From Cordilura impudica (lineage: Eukaryota; Arthropoda; Insecta; Diptera; Scathophagidae): a DNA stretch of 64,000 nucleotides. Below, in pieces: positions 20,454 to 32,334 of this stretch. The first letter of the stretch is position 1. Each line of letters starts with the position of its first letter. Under the pieces are notes generated by a model. The model saw only the letters and a program-made list of their open reading frames with translations. It did not search any database and was not told the origin of the DNA. Location of the stretch: positions 295,931,344 through 295,995,343 of the forward strand of contig OY821517.1 of the NCBI GenBank assembly GCA_963682025.1, written 5' to 3'. Both the position numbers and the translations under genes were made by a program.

Positions 20454-21254
20454 ACAAGTAAGAAATTTTAGTCGGTCTATACCGACTATACGATACCCTA
20501 TAACGTGGTTTAGAGACCCTACATCTTCGGTCCAACTAATTCGGTATAAAAAATAAGCATAAACCAAATTTGAGTGGCATTGTTATTCATTTTTTTGGCT
20601 GCAGATATGAACAAATTCATAGCGGATGCTATATTTACATGGGGACTAGGTCGAAGTATGGACCGATCCTGACCATATTTGGTAAAGTCACTTATATTAA
20701 AAAAATATATACAAACCAGATTTGAGAAAAATCTGTGCAATATCTTTGTTTTTTGATAGATTTAAGTGGAGATCGGGAAGCAGCTCTATGTAAGGCCTAT
20801 GACTAAGAATTATTAAGGATTATAAGGATTATTTTCTGACTACTGATTAACGTATATAATAAACACATACAAACCCAAGTTGACTCAGATCTATATGATA
20901 ATTTGGATCTTATGGCAATTTATGTCGATTTCTTAGTGGTCATTTGTATGGAACTAGGTGTGAGCATGGCCCGCATTTCACCAATTTCAGTAGCGTTCAT
21001 CCTATGGCCGGTAAAAGCTTATATACCAAATTTCGTCAAAATATATTCATATTTGCGACCTGTGATTCGATCACAAAGTTTGCATGGGCACACAGACGGA
21101 AGGTCGAACAGACGGACATCGATAAATCGACTCAGAAAGTGATTCTGAGTCAATCGGTATAACAAAAGATGGGTCTAGGTCAAATATTTTTGGTAGTTAC
21201 AAACAGCAGCACAAAGTCATTATACCCAATCCACATAGTGGTATAGGGTATAAA
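20454..21254 (+). repeat. family A dispersed repeat, near full length
   Basis: One of the fullest copies. Left end: caagtaagaaa, then agtcggtctataccgact (a palindrome) and tacgataccctata. Middle: gtggggactaggtcg, ttggtaaagtcactt, gaagatcgggaagcagct-type blocks. Right: gacggacatcgataaatcga, acaaacagcagcacaaagtc, atagtggtatagggtata. The two ends share tataccctata in opposite orientation. The short frames in it are not conserved between copies. Confidence 0.85.
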
Positions 21255-21867
21255 AATGGAGATTTTGTATGTTTGTACGTCTGTTTGTTTGTGGTTTATA
21301 AGAGAATACAACACTATACCAATCGTCTTGAAACTTTTAGAGTAGGTAACTGTCTATCCGAAAACATGCTATATTTTGTGGATTTTGCGAATTTGTAACA
21401 TCTAATTTTAATATACAATATCTGAAGTACTACAACAGCAAGAGTTCTTAAACTATATGCATGTACATACTAAACTAATTTGAAGAGTCTCGATAAAATG
21501 GGCGGGATCGAACCAATGGGCGTGGCACCCACCATACAAAGTAAATATTTATTGTCTTATATCCAGAGTACTATAATATTGAAAGCCTTGGGACTTTGTG
21601 TGAGTTCATAAGTTACCAATGTTAGTACTCGCAATGGACGTGCCACCCACCATGCAAAGTAAATATTTAATATCATATATCTGGAGCACTATAATAGAAA
21701 AAGCCTAGGGACTTTGTCTGAGTTCACAAGTTCATAATGTGACCAATGGGCGTTGCAGCTCCTGTACAAAAAAATATGAAGTACTATGAAAATGACAGTC
21801 TCGAAACTTTTGGCAAAAACATTAATTACCAATGTAAGTAGTCGTGGAAAATGTGGGCGGAGTCGCC
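21255..21867 (+). repeat. degenerate ~160-bp tandem repeats
   Basis: After a tttgtacgtctgtttgtttg segment the sequence repeats three to four times with blocks catatatctggagcactataat, cctagggactttgt, gtgagttcataagtt, caatgggcgtggc and accatacaaagtaaatat. No gene. The layout (gtttgttt head followed by ~160-bp units) is similar to the repeats in the Helitron at 26719. Confidence 0.65.
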
Positions 21868-23160
21868 AAATCAAAAATTGCCAAAAACCGAAAATCGCGA
21901 GCAATACAATGGCCAAAAATAAAAATCGCCAAAATCGAAAATCGCTTATAGCTAATAGCAAAAAAAAAAACAAAAATCGCCGAAATCAAAAATTACAAAA
22001 AATCAAAAATCGTCAGTCAAAATCGTCAAAGCCAAATTCGACAAAACCGAAAATCGCGAATAACAAAAATCGCCATGAACAAAAATTGCCAGAACCGAAA
22101 ATCGCTAATAGCAAAAATCGAAAAAACAAGATCACCAGGATCAAAAATCGTTAAAAACCGAAAATCGCGAATAACTAAATTCAGCAAAATCAAAAATCAC
22201 CAAACTAAAAAAATCGCAAAAAAGTCTTAAGCTAAAAATCGCCAAAAACAAAAATTGCCAAAATCAAAAATCACCAAAATCAAAAATCGCCAAAATCAAA
22301 AATCCTCCAAATCAAACATCAAAAAAAGAAAAATCGCCAAAATCAAAGATTCAAAAAACAAAAGTCGGCATAGCAAAAAACCCCAAAATCGAAAATCGCG
22401 AATAACAAAAATCTCCAAAATCAAACATTGCCTAAATCAAAAATTGCCAAAACCGAAAATCGCGAATAATACAATGGCCAAAAATAAAAATCGCCAAAAT
22501 CGAAAATCGCTTATAGCTAATAGCAAAAAAAAAAAAACAAAAATCGCCGAAATCAAAAATTACAAAAAATCAAAAATCGTCAAAGTCAAAATCGTCAAAG
22601 CCAAATTCGACAAAACCGAAAATCGCGAATAACAAAAATCGCCATGAACAAAAATTGCCAGAACCGAAAATCGCTAATAGCAAAAAATCGAAAAAACAAG
22701 ATCACCAGAATCAAAAATCGTTAAAAACCGAAAATCGCGAATAACTAAAATCAGCAAAATCAAAAATCACCAAACTAAAAAAATCGCAAAAAAGACTTAA
22801 GCTAAAAATCGCCAAAAACAAAAATTGCCAAAATCAAAAATCACCAAAATCAAAAATCGTCAAAATCAAAAATCGTCCAAATCAAACATCAAAAAAAGAA
22901 AAATCGCCAAAATCAAAGATTCAAAAAACAAAAGTCGGCATAGTAAAAAACCCCAAAATCGAAAATCGCGAATAACAAAAATCTCCAAAATCAAACATTG
23001 CCTAAATCAAAAATTGCCAAAACCGAAAATCGCGTATAACAAAAATCATACAAAATAAAACACGCCAAAGTTAGAAATCGTCAAAACCCAAAAACTCGCA
23101 TAGAAAAAATCGCCAAAATCAAAAAAACGCCGTTATGTAAGAAATGCCAAAGACAAAAAA
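21868..23160. repeat. aaaatcgcc array with ~567-bp higher-order repeat
   Basis: Short units of 9-20 bases around aaaatcgccaaaatcaaa. The whole pattern repeats at a longer period: acaatggccaaaaata occurs at about 21906 and 22471 (offset 565) and caaacattgcctaaatc at about 22422 and 22992 (offset 570). The Lys/Asn/Arg-rich open frames (122, 125 and 77 residues) are by-products of the repeat; two share identical protein text because of the higher-order repeat. Confidence 0.92.
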
Positions 23161-24589
23161 ATTATATCTTTTCAAAGATGCTTCACTTTTTAAACGATGG
23201 CACGTGATAAGCCAGTTTATGAACAAATTTTTAATTATTGACAAATTCAAATAGGGAAAATATCGATCGATCCAAAGGACGGCAGATCAAAAAGTATTTT
23301 TGTAAAATATGAAAACAAGTGGGAATTATAACAATAACGTTGCAACCACAGGTCGGGTCTCCAAAGAATCGTTTGGTCACAAAAGATATAAGCGGTTATA
23401 AATAAAAAAAAATCGCCGAAGCACTGTTAGAAACATAGCTTCAAAGTAGTCGGAAACAATTTAAAAAATCGTAAAACGTGAATGGATGTGTTTTTATAAA
23501 GTAAGTTTCACATTCACTTGATATTGCGAAAAATACTTGTTAAAACTCAAATATTTTTTACGCATTGAGTAACAATGCGCTTTAAATGAAAATATGTTTG
23601 TTATGGCCAAAGGAAAGACGTGACGTTCTTCGATACAAAGGCAGTGTGTCATTTCTACTTTTAGCGCTGAGTCAAAATTTGACATATGCAACAGTGATGT
23701 CAGAAAGAGGGCGCTAACTGGAATTTTTAAAAACGTTGTGTCATATTTTTATGAATTTAAAGGTATTAAAACAACCTTACAAGAAAGTACAACTTTTATG
23801 GTACAGTCGAAATTCTTCCATAAAATTTTTAGTATAGAATGTTTTATTGTCAAAAAAATGCTTCACGTGCGAATTAATAGTGGTCGAGGCTCCCATATGG
23901 TTATTGATCCAAATAAAATACTGCCTTTAGCATTCTAAGAAAATCGCCAAAAGATGTTAAAAATGCAACAAACTATATGCATAGGTTTCATTAATTTTGC
24001 TAAAATAGGTTGGAAGAAAATGTAACCAAAGCTTAATCATGGGTTAAGTAAATAAAATTGAAAAATTTCTGTACCTCGCAACGAATTGTGATTGAAATAT
24101 CACTTTATAAATGTTTGGAATTAGAGTGTTAATATTTGGTGTATGCGAAAATAATATATATATATTTTTAATTTAAAACCGTTAAGTGTGATTTCCATTA
24201 TTTTTGCTTCTGAAAATCTAAACTCTGTATTTGCTGGAAGAAGTTTATATTTATAAACTCTGATCCTATAAGAATTCGTAAATTTACTACCAAACTTGAA
24301 GGACCATTTAAAAATATCCCTAATATTTCTCAATCAATGATAATTTGGCAACCCTAATTGCTAACAAAAATTAATTTATAAGAAAGCATATGGTTTCGAA
24401 ATCAATCTGTTATATTATGATTCTAATCTTTTTGTATTCATAAAAATTAAATACTTGAAAACAAATAATTTGTTAAATTGGAATTTTTTTTTTGTCGATT
24501 TATATTTTGACCAAATTTTTTAAATATTTAATATTTCATAAACACTTCTGCCAAAAGAGCATAAAATGCCTATAGCTAATTAAGCAGAG
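23161..24589. other. AT-rich sequence, nothing recognised
   Basis: A few short frames (23494-23691 minus, 23738-23938 plus, 24121-24333 minus) with no domain. No repeat match inside the window. Confidence 0.45.
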
Positions 24590-26227
24590 TTGTATTTGTT
24601 GTGTGTGCTTCTCTACGCCAGTAGAAGAGTTTCTCTTTGAGACAAGTAAGGGAATGTCTCTATGTATACAAATGTTTAGACAATATTGTCTTTCCTCAAG
24701 CGGCCAAAATAACCGAATGAATATTTAGAGGCAACACAACACGTAGTAGTAGTAGTAATAATTTCCAGCAGCAGCAGCAACCATATCAACTACACAATAC
24801 AGAGGTTGTTAATAAAGTGAATGCGAATTTCAAACACAGAGTAAAATCCAACATGAAAATGTCTTAAAAACGTCGGAAAAACAATGAATGCAAAAATAAT
24901 AAATAAATTTATAAAATTATAAAAGTTTTTTTGTGTTTTTGCTTTTGTTAAAAAGAAACCAACAAAAAAAAATAATTAAACGCTGCGAAAATATAATGAA
25001 TAATTATAAAGCAAAGTGAAATTTGTTTAAAAGTAGTGAAAAAGAAATTTCATAAAAAAAAATTATGAAATTTAAAGAAAAAAGTGTTTAAAAAAATTTT
25101 CAAAGAAAATTTTGCAACAAAAAAGTATGAAAATAATATTTTAAAAATAATTATATTCAAGTTTATTAATGGAATTATATTAAAGTTGAAAAAAAATCAA
25201 AAAAAAAAAAAAAAAACAGATTAAAAAATATGAAATACTGAATAAAAATTTCAAAAGAATTAAAGAGTTTGCCAAAAAATATTGTTACAAAAACTTTGTG
25301 TACACATCAATTGAAAAAGAAAAGTTATAAAACAGAAGACAATGAAAATAATATTTCTAAGAAAATTCAAAAAAAAAAAAAAAAAAATATCTTCAATATC
25401 TTTAAATTTTATTATAGTTTTTTTTTTGTTCTTTGTAAATTTTTGCTACATTGTGTACACACAATAATAATTGCACCTGCGTATAAAATATATGTTTTGT
25501 TACCATTACATACAAACATACATATATACAGACATTAGCATAAGTATTTCAATATATACATAAACAAATCATACAAATAAACACCCTATCGCTAACATAT
25601 ACATACATATAACTCACACAAACTCCTACTTACAGATACCAACAGAAATAACGTTACATGTGTCAAGAGAAATGACTTTCACAGTTATTGTTGTTATTGT
25701 TGTTTCTTCTGTTTTACTTCGTCTATTGTAAAACAAACTAAAGAAGAATAATTATATTGTTCATATGGTTGAAATGGTTTATTTAAAGCTTTAGGGAATC
25801 CTTTAAAATACAATATCCATATACATACATAAACTTACAAAATGCACACTGATACACACATACACACGTATGTTGTACCAGCAGTATTTTATTACAAGAA
25901 AAACGTAAACTGTAAAAAAACCTAAATGAAAGTCTCTGTTGGTTTAGAACACTTAAATTTTCAAATTATTATAAACAAAAAATAATTATTTTTAAAAACA
26001 TTGTAAAAAAGCTTAAACTAATTTATAGTTATATAATTCTTGATTTTATGACATAGTTGCCCATGGCATTGTCATACATGATTTGCAATTTATAAATCAA
26101 ATTTTAGTAGAGCAACAGAGATATAAAAAAAATGTCCATGGCTAAAAGGATTTCTGCATGTGACTGTTGTTAGACTTAAGCCACAAGGGTTATCGATCCC
26201 AGACAGTATGAACACAGTAGTATGTTC
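24590..26227. other. unique sequence, possible untranslated exon of a host gene
   Basis: No transposon sign. It contains gtagtagtagtaataat and cagcagcagcagcaacc runs, then long A-rich text with many aaagtgaaa and gtgaaaaag words, which in flies is common in 5' untranslated leaders, followed by catacatata simple repeats near 25500-25620. No coding frame is supported, so the exon idea is only an inference. Confidence 0.3.
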
Positions 26228-26728
26228 AGGGGTCTAATCGTCGCATTCGTGATCGAGTAAGCTTTCGTATCGAATGAAATTTCGAAGCGTATCGAATAGC
26301 CTAATCACGGCATACGATTAGAATCGAAACGAAATCTAATAAAAATTGTAAAAGATTTATTTTTAATGTAAATAAAGAAAAACACATGTTTAATGAAAAT
26401 GAATTGAAATTTTAGAAATCGTGGTTTTAAAGACATTTAAAACAGGAATTTGAACTACGTAAATATAAGCTTTTATATTAAATAATATTAATAAAATAAA
26501 ATGTTTCTAAAATAAAATAAACTTCACGTACTGAATATGAATTTATAAGTTAAAATATAAATTTTGATAAAAAAAAAAATTGAGCTTTTATTACTTCGAC
26601 AGATAACCATTTTCCTCTAGCATTTCTAGTTCAACTGATTTTATTTCATAATCAATCTTTTTTATTGAAATATTAGCAACATGTTCTTCTTCCATTAATT
26701 TTAACGATCTTTCTTTTATCTATATATA

Positions 26729-28040
26729 TAAAATTCATTTTCTGTTTGTTTGTTTGTTTGTTTGTTTGTTTGTTTGTTTGACCGCTATACAAATTTTTAT
26801 TTTTCAACGGATTTTCCTGAAATTTTGTACACACGATCTCTATACCCCAGGAAAGGTCGCCATATACTTTTTACCGGCCACGCCTACTTTTACGCCCACT
26901 TTTTATATAAAATTCATTTTCTGTTTTATTCATATTTGTTCACTATACAAATTTTTATTTGTTAACAGATTTCTCTGAAATTCGGTACACACGATCCCTG
27001 TACTCCAGCTAAGGTCGCCATGTACTTTTTGTCGACCACGCCTACTTTAACGCCCACTTTTTGTATACAATTCATTTTCTGTTTTTTGGTATATTTGTTC
27101 GCTATACAAATTTTTATTTTTCAACGCATTTCTCTGAAATTTGGTACACACGATCTTTGTACCCCAGACCAGGTCACCGTGTGATTTTTGCGGCCACACC
27201 TACTTTTACGCCCACTTTTTGTGTACAATTCGTTTTCTGTTTTTTGGTATATTTGTTTGCTATACAAATTTTTATTTTTCTACGGAATTCTCTAAAATTT
27301 GGTACACACAATATCTGTACTCCAAGAAAGGTCGCCATATGTTTCGTACCGGCCACGCCTACTTTTACGCCCACTTTTTGTATACAATTCATTTTGTTTT
27401 TGGTATATTTTTTCGCTATACATATTTTTATTTTTCAACCGATTTCTCTGAAATTTGGTACACACGATCTCTCTCCTCCAGGGAAAGTCGACATATTCTT
27501 CGTACCGGTCACGCCTACTATTACGCCTACTTTTTGTATACAATTCATATTCTGTTTTTTGGTACATTTGTTCGCTACACAATTTTTTTTAGCGGATTTC
27601 TCTGAAATTTGCTACACACGATCTCTGTAGTCCAGAGAGTTCGCCATATGATCCTTGCCGGTCACGCCTACCTCTACGCCCGCTTTTTATACAAAATTAA
27701 TTTTCTGTTTTTTGTATATTTGTTCACTATAGAAATGTTTATTTTTCAAGGGATGTCTACAGGCCACGCCTACTTTGCGCCAACTTCTATGTATATAAAA
27801 CTTATTTTTTCCTTTTATTGGTTTCTTTATTTGATTGCTATAAAAACTTTTATTTTTCAATGGCTTTCTTCGAAATTTAGTACATATTCAAGGGAAGGTC
27901 GCTATATGATTTTTACCGACCATGCCTACTTTTACGCCCAATTTTCTCATAAAATTCATATTTTGTTGTGTGGTATATTTCTTCCCTATAAAAATTTGTA
28001 CTTTTCAATGGATTTCTCTGATATTTGGGTTACACGGAAA
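26729..28040 (+). repeat. ~160-bp tandem repeats inside the Helitron
   Basis: Eight to nine units, each with aattcattttctgttttttgg, gctatacaaatttttatttt, ctgaaatttggtacacacga, ggtcgccatatg and ggccacgcctacttttacgc. Unit starts fall near 26730, 26900, 27065, 27222, 27377, 27537 and 27690. Long frames here (189, 154 and 144 residues) repeat the same peptide text and are not genes. Confidence 0.9.
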
Positions 28041-28269
28041 TAACTACACGGTCAACAAATTCCCCAAACTTAAAAAAAGGTACCCAAAAGAAATGAACAA
28101 ATTCCTCATTTATTTTTAATCGAAATAAAAAACGAACTTACTCCCCAAATTCATTCTTAAATTTTTACATATTTTTATTTAATGAATTTTGTTAAATATT
28201 TATTTTAGTAAACATTTGCATACTGCTCTCAATATATGTCCAACAATAAGTGCAATTAAAATGAGTATT

Positions 28270-29215
28270 CTTTTCAAAATAAGTTGGCAACAGCTGCGCG
28301 GCACCACACGTGTGGTTGCCAAACGCGCGGAAGCGGCGCGCGGCGCGCGGCGTGCGACCGCGGACTCGGACGCGACGGGTGCGGACGCGACGCGCTCTCG
28401 GAACACAGCTCACCTAAAATATCGCAATGCTCTAAAAAGTATGTTTTAGGAATTAAAATAAGTTAACGAGAACTAAGCGGAGGCACGGGTAGTAGCTGCG
28501 ATGAAGCGGCGCGAGGCGCGCGGACGCGACGCGCTCGCGGAACACAGCTCAGCTAAAATATCGATCGCGGACTCGGACGCGACGGATGCGCACGCGACGC
28601 GCTTTCGGAACACAGCTCAGCTAAAATATCGCAATGTTCTAAAAAATATGTTTTAGGAATTAAAATAAGTTAACGAGAACTAAGCGGAGGCACGGGTAGT
28701 AGCTGCGAGGAAGCGGCGCGAGGCGCGCGGACGCGACGCGATCGCGGAACACAGCTCAGCTAAAATATCGCAATGATCTGAAAAATATATTTCGGCGCTT
28801 AAAATAAGTTGACAGCAACTGCGCGGCAGCACGGGTGTGGCTGCCAAACGCGCGGCGCGCGACCGCTGACTCGGACGCGACGGATGCGCACGCGACGCGC
28901 TTTCGGAATACAGCTCAGCTAAAATATCGCAATGCTCTAAAAAATATGTTTTAGGAATTAAAATAAGTTAACGAGAACTAAGCGGAGGCACGGGTAGTAG
29001 CTGCGAGGAAGCGGCGCGAGGCGCGCGGACGCGGACGCGACGGATGCGGACGCGACGCGCTCTCGGAACACAGCTTACCAAAAATATCGCAATGATCTGA
29101 AAAATATTTTTTGGCGATTAAAATAAGTTGACAACAACTGCGCGGTATCACGGGTCTGGCTGCCAAACGCGCGGAAGCGGACGCGACTCGCTCGCGGAAC
29201 ACAGCTTAGTGAAAT
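28270..29215. repeat. GC-rich tandem array inside the Helitron
   Basis: Five to six units of about 110-190 bp. Each has a GC-rich core (gcggcgcgaggcgcgcgg, gactcggacgcgacggatgc, ctctcggaacacagctca) and an AT-rich linker (aaaatatcgcaatgctct, aggaattaaaataagtta). CpG is abundant, in strong contrast to the AT-rich surroundings. The Arg/Ala-rich frames on both strands arise from composition. Cores occur in two forms, one with ctgcgcggcaccacacgtg and one with aagcggaggcacgggtag, partly alternating. Confidence 0.9.
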
Positions 29216-30824
29216 GTCGTATGATAAATTTTATCTACGTATGTGAAATAATTACCTGTTGATCAAAATAGGCCACACAAATACTATAAGCAGTTGCTTA
29301 AAGAAACCTTGCGACACAATATTAAACGACGCATTAGTCTTTCATTTCTGAAACTTGAATTTGACGTCTCTGCTCAATGGTGATCACTTATTGAATGAAT
29401 TAATTCAATTTTTAAAAGTTTTGATTCCTTTAATTTGCGGCCCATTCCGTTATATTTGATGTTTATAAATAAACTAAAAAAAAAAACTTAAAGCGATTTC
29501 GCACCTTATTTTTGACGCATTTTTGCTGCAGCATCTTATAAAAAACTTCTAAATTAAAAAACCAAAAACTTTTTAATTGAAATATAAAATGAATTTATAT
29601 GGATTTGAATTTATATGGATATGAATTTGTATGGGCAATACAAATTTTTGGGGAGAAAGTTCATTTTATTGGGGAATTTGTTAATTGGGGACTAAGTACT
29701 CAGCGCCTGGTAAGCATAGTGAACCATTTTTCAAGTCAAAGGCCTTTTCATCCCGGGTAAGACCGGGTAAAAACAGCTAGTATTCAATAACCGATCAAGC
29801 TTACAGTTTATGCTTCGTTGGGAATCTTCATATTTTTCGATGTGACACCTTAGAAGGTCTAATTTAAATTGACGTACAGTAACTTTTTTGCTTTTATAAT
29901 GGATTCCTTCTCTACTGCCTCAGGTTCATTTATATTTTCGTCGTCTTCCTCATCTAACATATCATTAAATGCTTTTTCGATATCATCAGCACAAATTTGT
30001 TTCGTAGTTTTAGAAGAACCAAAAGATTTGTTCGATGAAAGACCATCACCAGAAACTCCTATACCGGCAGCCTGAAGAATTTGTTCTCCTCTTTTTGGAT
30101 GCCTTATTGAATGACAGCTTTTTTTTGACATTGTGTTTTTGGTCGGCATTAACCTAGAAAAATGTATCTATGTACGTATAATTGGAACACCTCCACATTT
30201 TTCATCTTTAACTGTAGGGCCAAACTTATTTAGTTGTATTGTAAGCTGATCCCATAATCGCTTTGAAACAGCTTTTCTCTGGCCACAATTAGGTAAAATA
30301 TTTTTTGCCAAATTTGCCATTTATTTTAAATATATTTGCCCTGAAAATTTTTAATAAGATTTTTGAAATTTTAATTTATCAAGTGATTAATATTACTTAA
30401 ATTTTAAGACTTTTTAGTTATTATTTTATATATCCCGCTTTTATTTTTTCGCTTGTTGTTCTCAAGAAGTTTAACACTTTTGTTTACGATTGGCTTTGAC
30501 GTATCGAATGACATTTAGAAAGAAGACACTCGATCGATCGCTCGTTATCGTATGCCATCATCTCAAATTTCGATACTACTTACACGATAGCGAATGACGT
30601 GATTTAAAAATGAAAAATTTCGATCAAATTCACTCGATCACGTATGCGAAGATTAGACCCCAGATGAAAAGGTGACCTATGTTATTAAATTAACAATTTT
30701 AATTTATTCTTCAATAAATTCAATTTCAGCGCCGTTGGTCTTCTAAGTAACCTTCAAAGTATGCAGCGTTTTAGATTTTATCTCCTCAATTAATTCAAAA
30801 TGGTATTCCCGGACTGTTCTTTGT

Positions 30825-31416
30825 ACCCTATAACACTAAATGGCCATGGTATAATGACTTATTGCTGATATTTGTAACTATCAGACATATTTTGCTATAC
30901 AGATCGACTTAGAATCACTTTCTCAGTCGATTTAGTGATGTGCGTCCGTGCGTCCGTCCGTCCGTCCCTTTGTCTGTCGGGCTGTATTTCTGTGTGACCA
31001 TATAAACTTTGTAATCAAAGTACAAATATTTATAAATATATTTTGATGAATATAGCGAAATACAAACTTCTATCAGCTATAAGACGAGCTCTGCTAAAAT
31101 TGACCCTATGCAAGTGACCCATATGGGATCTGCTTAATTTACCATAGGACACAAATTATCACAAATTGGGTTTATGTGTGTTTATTACATCCATTAATCG
31201 GTAGTACAACAATGTCCCTGCTGCCTCCCGATCTTCACTTAAAACTTGAAAAAAAAACAAAAATATTACATAAATTTTTCTCAAATTTAGTTTTTATATA
31301 TTTGACTTACGAAATATGGTCAGTATCGGTCCATTTTTCAACCTAAATATTAAAAATGTCACTCAGATGTGTTTTATGCTTATTTTCTATACCCAATTAT
31401 TTGGACCTAAAACAAA
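30825..31416 (-). repeat. family A repeat, inner part of a copy split by element X
   Basis: Runs from taccctataacactaaatgg to tttggacctaaaac in reverse orientation, with cgtccgtccgtccgtccc and gctgcctcccgatcttcac. The remaining end of the same copy lies at 38475-38535, beyond element X. Confidence 0.8.
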
Positions 31417-31736
31417 TTACACGCTGCTACAAACGATCACCTAGTGGGGGTTGTAGACCTTATTGAGTATATCATAAATCGATTTTAACATGTTCGGAAA
31501 TACCCTCAAATTTCGGAGTTATTCCGAATAAACCGTTTTGGGGTAGGTACAAGTACTTATGATCGCGTAACTTAGTTGGTTTTTAGCCGATATTACTTTT
31601 TTAAATGGTTTCAGAAAGATGAAAAATGTGCCTGATCACCTTTTGGTACCTTTATAAAATTTTTATAGTGATATTTTTAATTATATCTGATTTTAATTTT
31701 ATTTTTTCTAGTTTTTTCAAATTTGGCGCCATTTTT

Positions 31737-32320
31737 TATACCCTCCACTCCAGTGTGCAGAGGGTATATATAAGTTTGTAATTCCGTTTGTAATAATTAG
31801 AAAAAAAAATTTGGACCCCATAAAATATATATTTGTGATCCTTATAACAACCGGAGTTGATATAGCGATGTCCGTCTGTCCGTCTGTGGAAATCACGATG
31901 ACGGCATCAATCGGGTGCTCGTTGACATAAAAAATGATTCATTGACATCCTGAGAAGCTTGGTATTTGAAATCGTCCAAATCGGTCAATTGGGGCCCGAG
32001 ATTGGAATAAAGAACTATAAAAAGTCTTGAAAAAATATAATTTTCTATGTTGTTCTTTTCACGATCACGCCCTCAATAAGATAGCTTAGGTGATCATTTT
32101 TAGTGAGAATGATTCAACAAATTCACGGAAAGATTTCTATTTCAAAAATCATTAAAATCGGTGGAACAGGTCCAGGGAAATCTCTGAAAAAGTAAAAAAA
32201 AAATGAAAACTATGATGTTTCTATATTGTTCTTGTTGTTATTCAAAATGTTGTATTGTTTTCATAGCTGGACTTATTGTTTTTGTGGTCGTTGTAATAAT
32301 AATATAATAAACACTAACCC
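31737..32320 (+). repeat. family B dispersed repeat, copy 2
   Basis: Head with a hairpin ataccctccactcc...cagagggtatat, then aagtttgtaattccgtttg, tgtccgtctgtccgtctgtg, ctgagaagcttggtatttg and a tattgttcttgttgttattc tail. It begins inside the left arm of element X, which it therefore postdates. Confidence 0.75.
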
Positions 32321-32334
32321 TTTGTAAATTTTTT

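Larger units (their letters stand above)
26719..29780 (+). mobile_element. Helitron, 3062 bp, non-autonomous
   Basis: 5' end TCTATATATATAAAATTCAT followed by a tttgtttgtttg run; 3' end has the hairpin cccgg-gtaaga-ccggg, ten bases, then CTAG at 29777-29780. The base before is A and the base after is T, with no duplication. Removing it joins ctttcttta... exactly so that the host gene reads LLN-IKERS in frame, proving both edges. Inside are a ~160-bp tandem array (26729-28040), a GC-rich array (28270-29215), and AT-rich ends. No Rep/helicase gene is present, so it needs a helper. Confidence 0.93.
26591..30320 (-). pseudogene. zeste/Myb-like DNA-binding protein, interrupted by a Helitron
   Basis: The start ATG complement is at 30318-30320, followed by NILPNCGQRKAVSKRLWDQL and TIQLNKFGPTVK, which resembles the first two helices of the Myb/SANT-like domain of Drosophila zeste relatives. 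The third-helix part is missing (deletion or lost exon; the tttttctag near 30152 looks like an acceptor site). From 30149 to 29859 comes GEQILQAAGIGVSG, an acidic stretch DMLDEEDDENINE, then after a stop and frame change DLLRCHIEKYEDSQRSIN and CKLDRLLN at 29790. The frame is cut by the Helitron and continues at 26718 as KERSLKLMEEEHVANISI, a coiled-coil C-terminus ending GYLSK at 26594. Role in life: probably accessory DNA-binding protein of the transposon. Not functional here. Confidence 0.6.
26229..30661. mobile_element. DNA transposon with ggggtctaatc inverted ends, Helitron-split
   Basis: Left end ggggtctaatcgtcgcattc-gtgatcgagt; right end is the complement (actcgatcacgtatgcgaa-gattagacccc). 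About 30 of the first 33 bases agree. Just inside both ends the motif cgtatcgaat and relatives (cgatagcgaatgac) recur, as expected of transposase-binding subterminal repeats. It encodes a zeste/Myb-like protein on the minus strand. I could not find a clear target duplication (ttca on the left, agat on the right). Myb/zeste-like second proteins are known from PIF/Harbinger elements, so that superfamily is likely but unproven; no DDE transposase gene is left. Confidence 0.65.

Noticed and set aside
21786..23058. Lys/Asn-rich frames of 122, 125 and 77 codons
   Set aside because: Product of the aaaatcgcc array; two have the same sequence because of the higher-order repeat.
26729..28043. Frames of 189, 154 and 144 codons
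   Set aside because: They repeat the same peptide text every ~53 residues and exist in several frames and on both strands; they are read-through of the ~160-bp Helitron repeats.
28189..29202. Arg/Ala-rich frames on both strands
   Set aside because: Caused by GC-rich repeat cores; overlapping frames in several phases.
30922..31000. CRISPR-like look of gtccgtccgtcc tracts
   Set aside because: Simple 4-base tract within the family A repeat, no spacers; the genome is eukaryotic.
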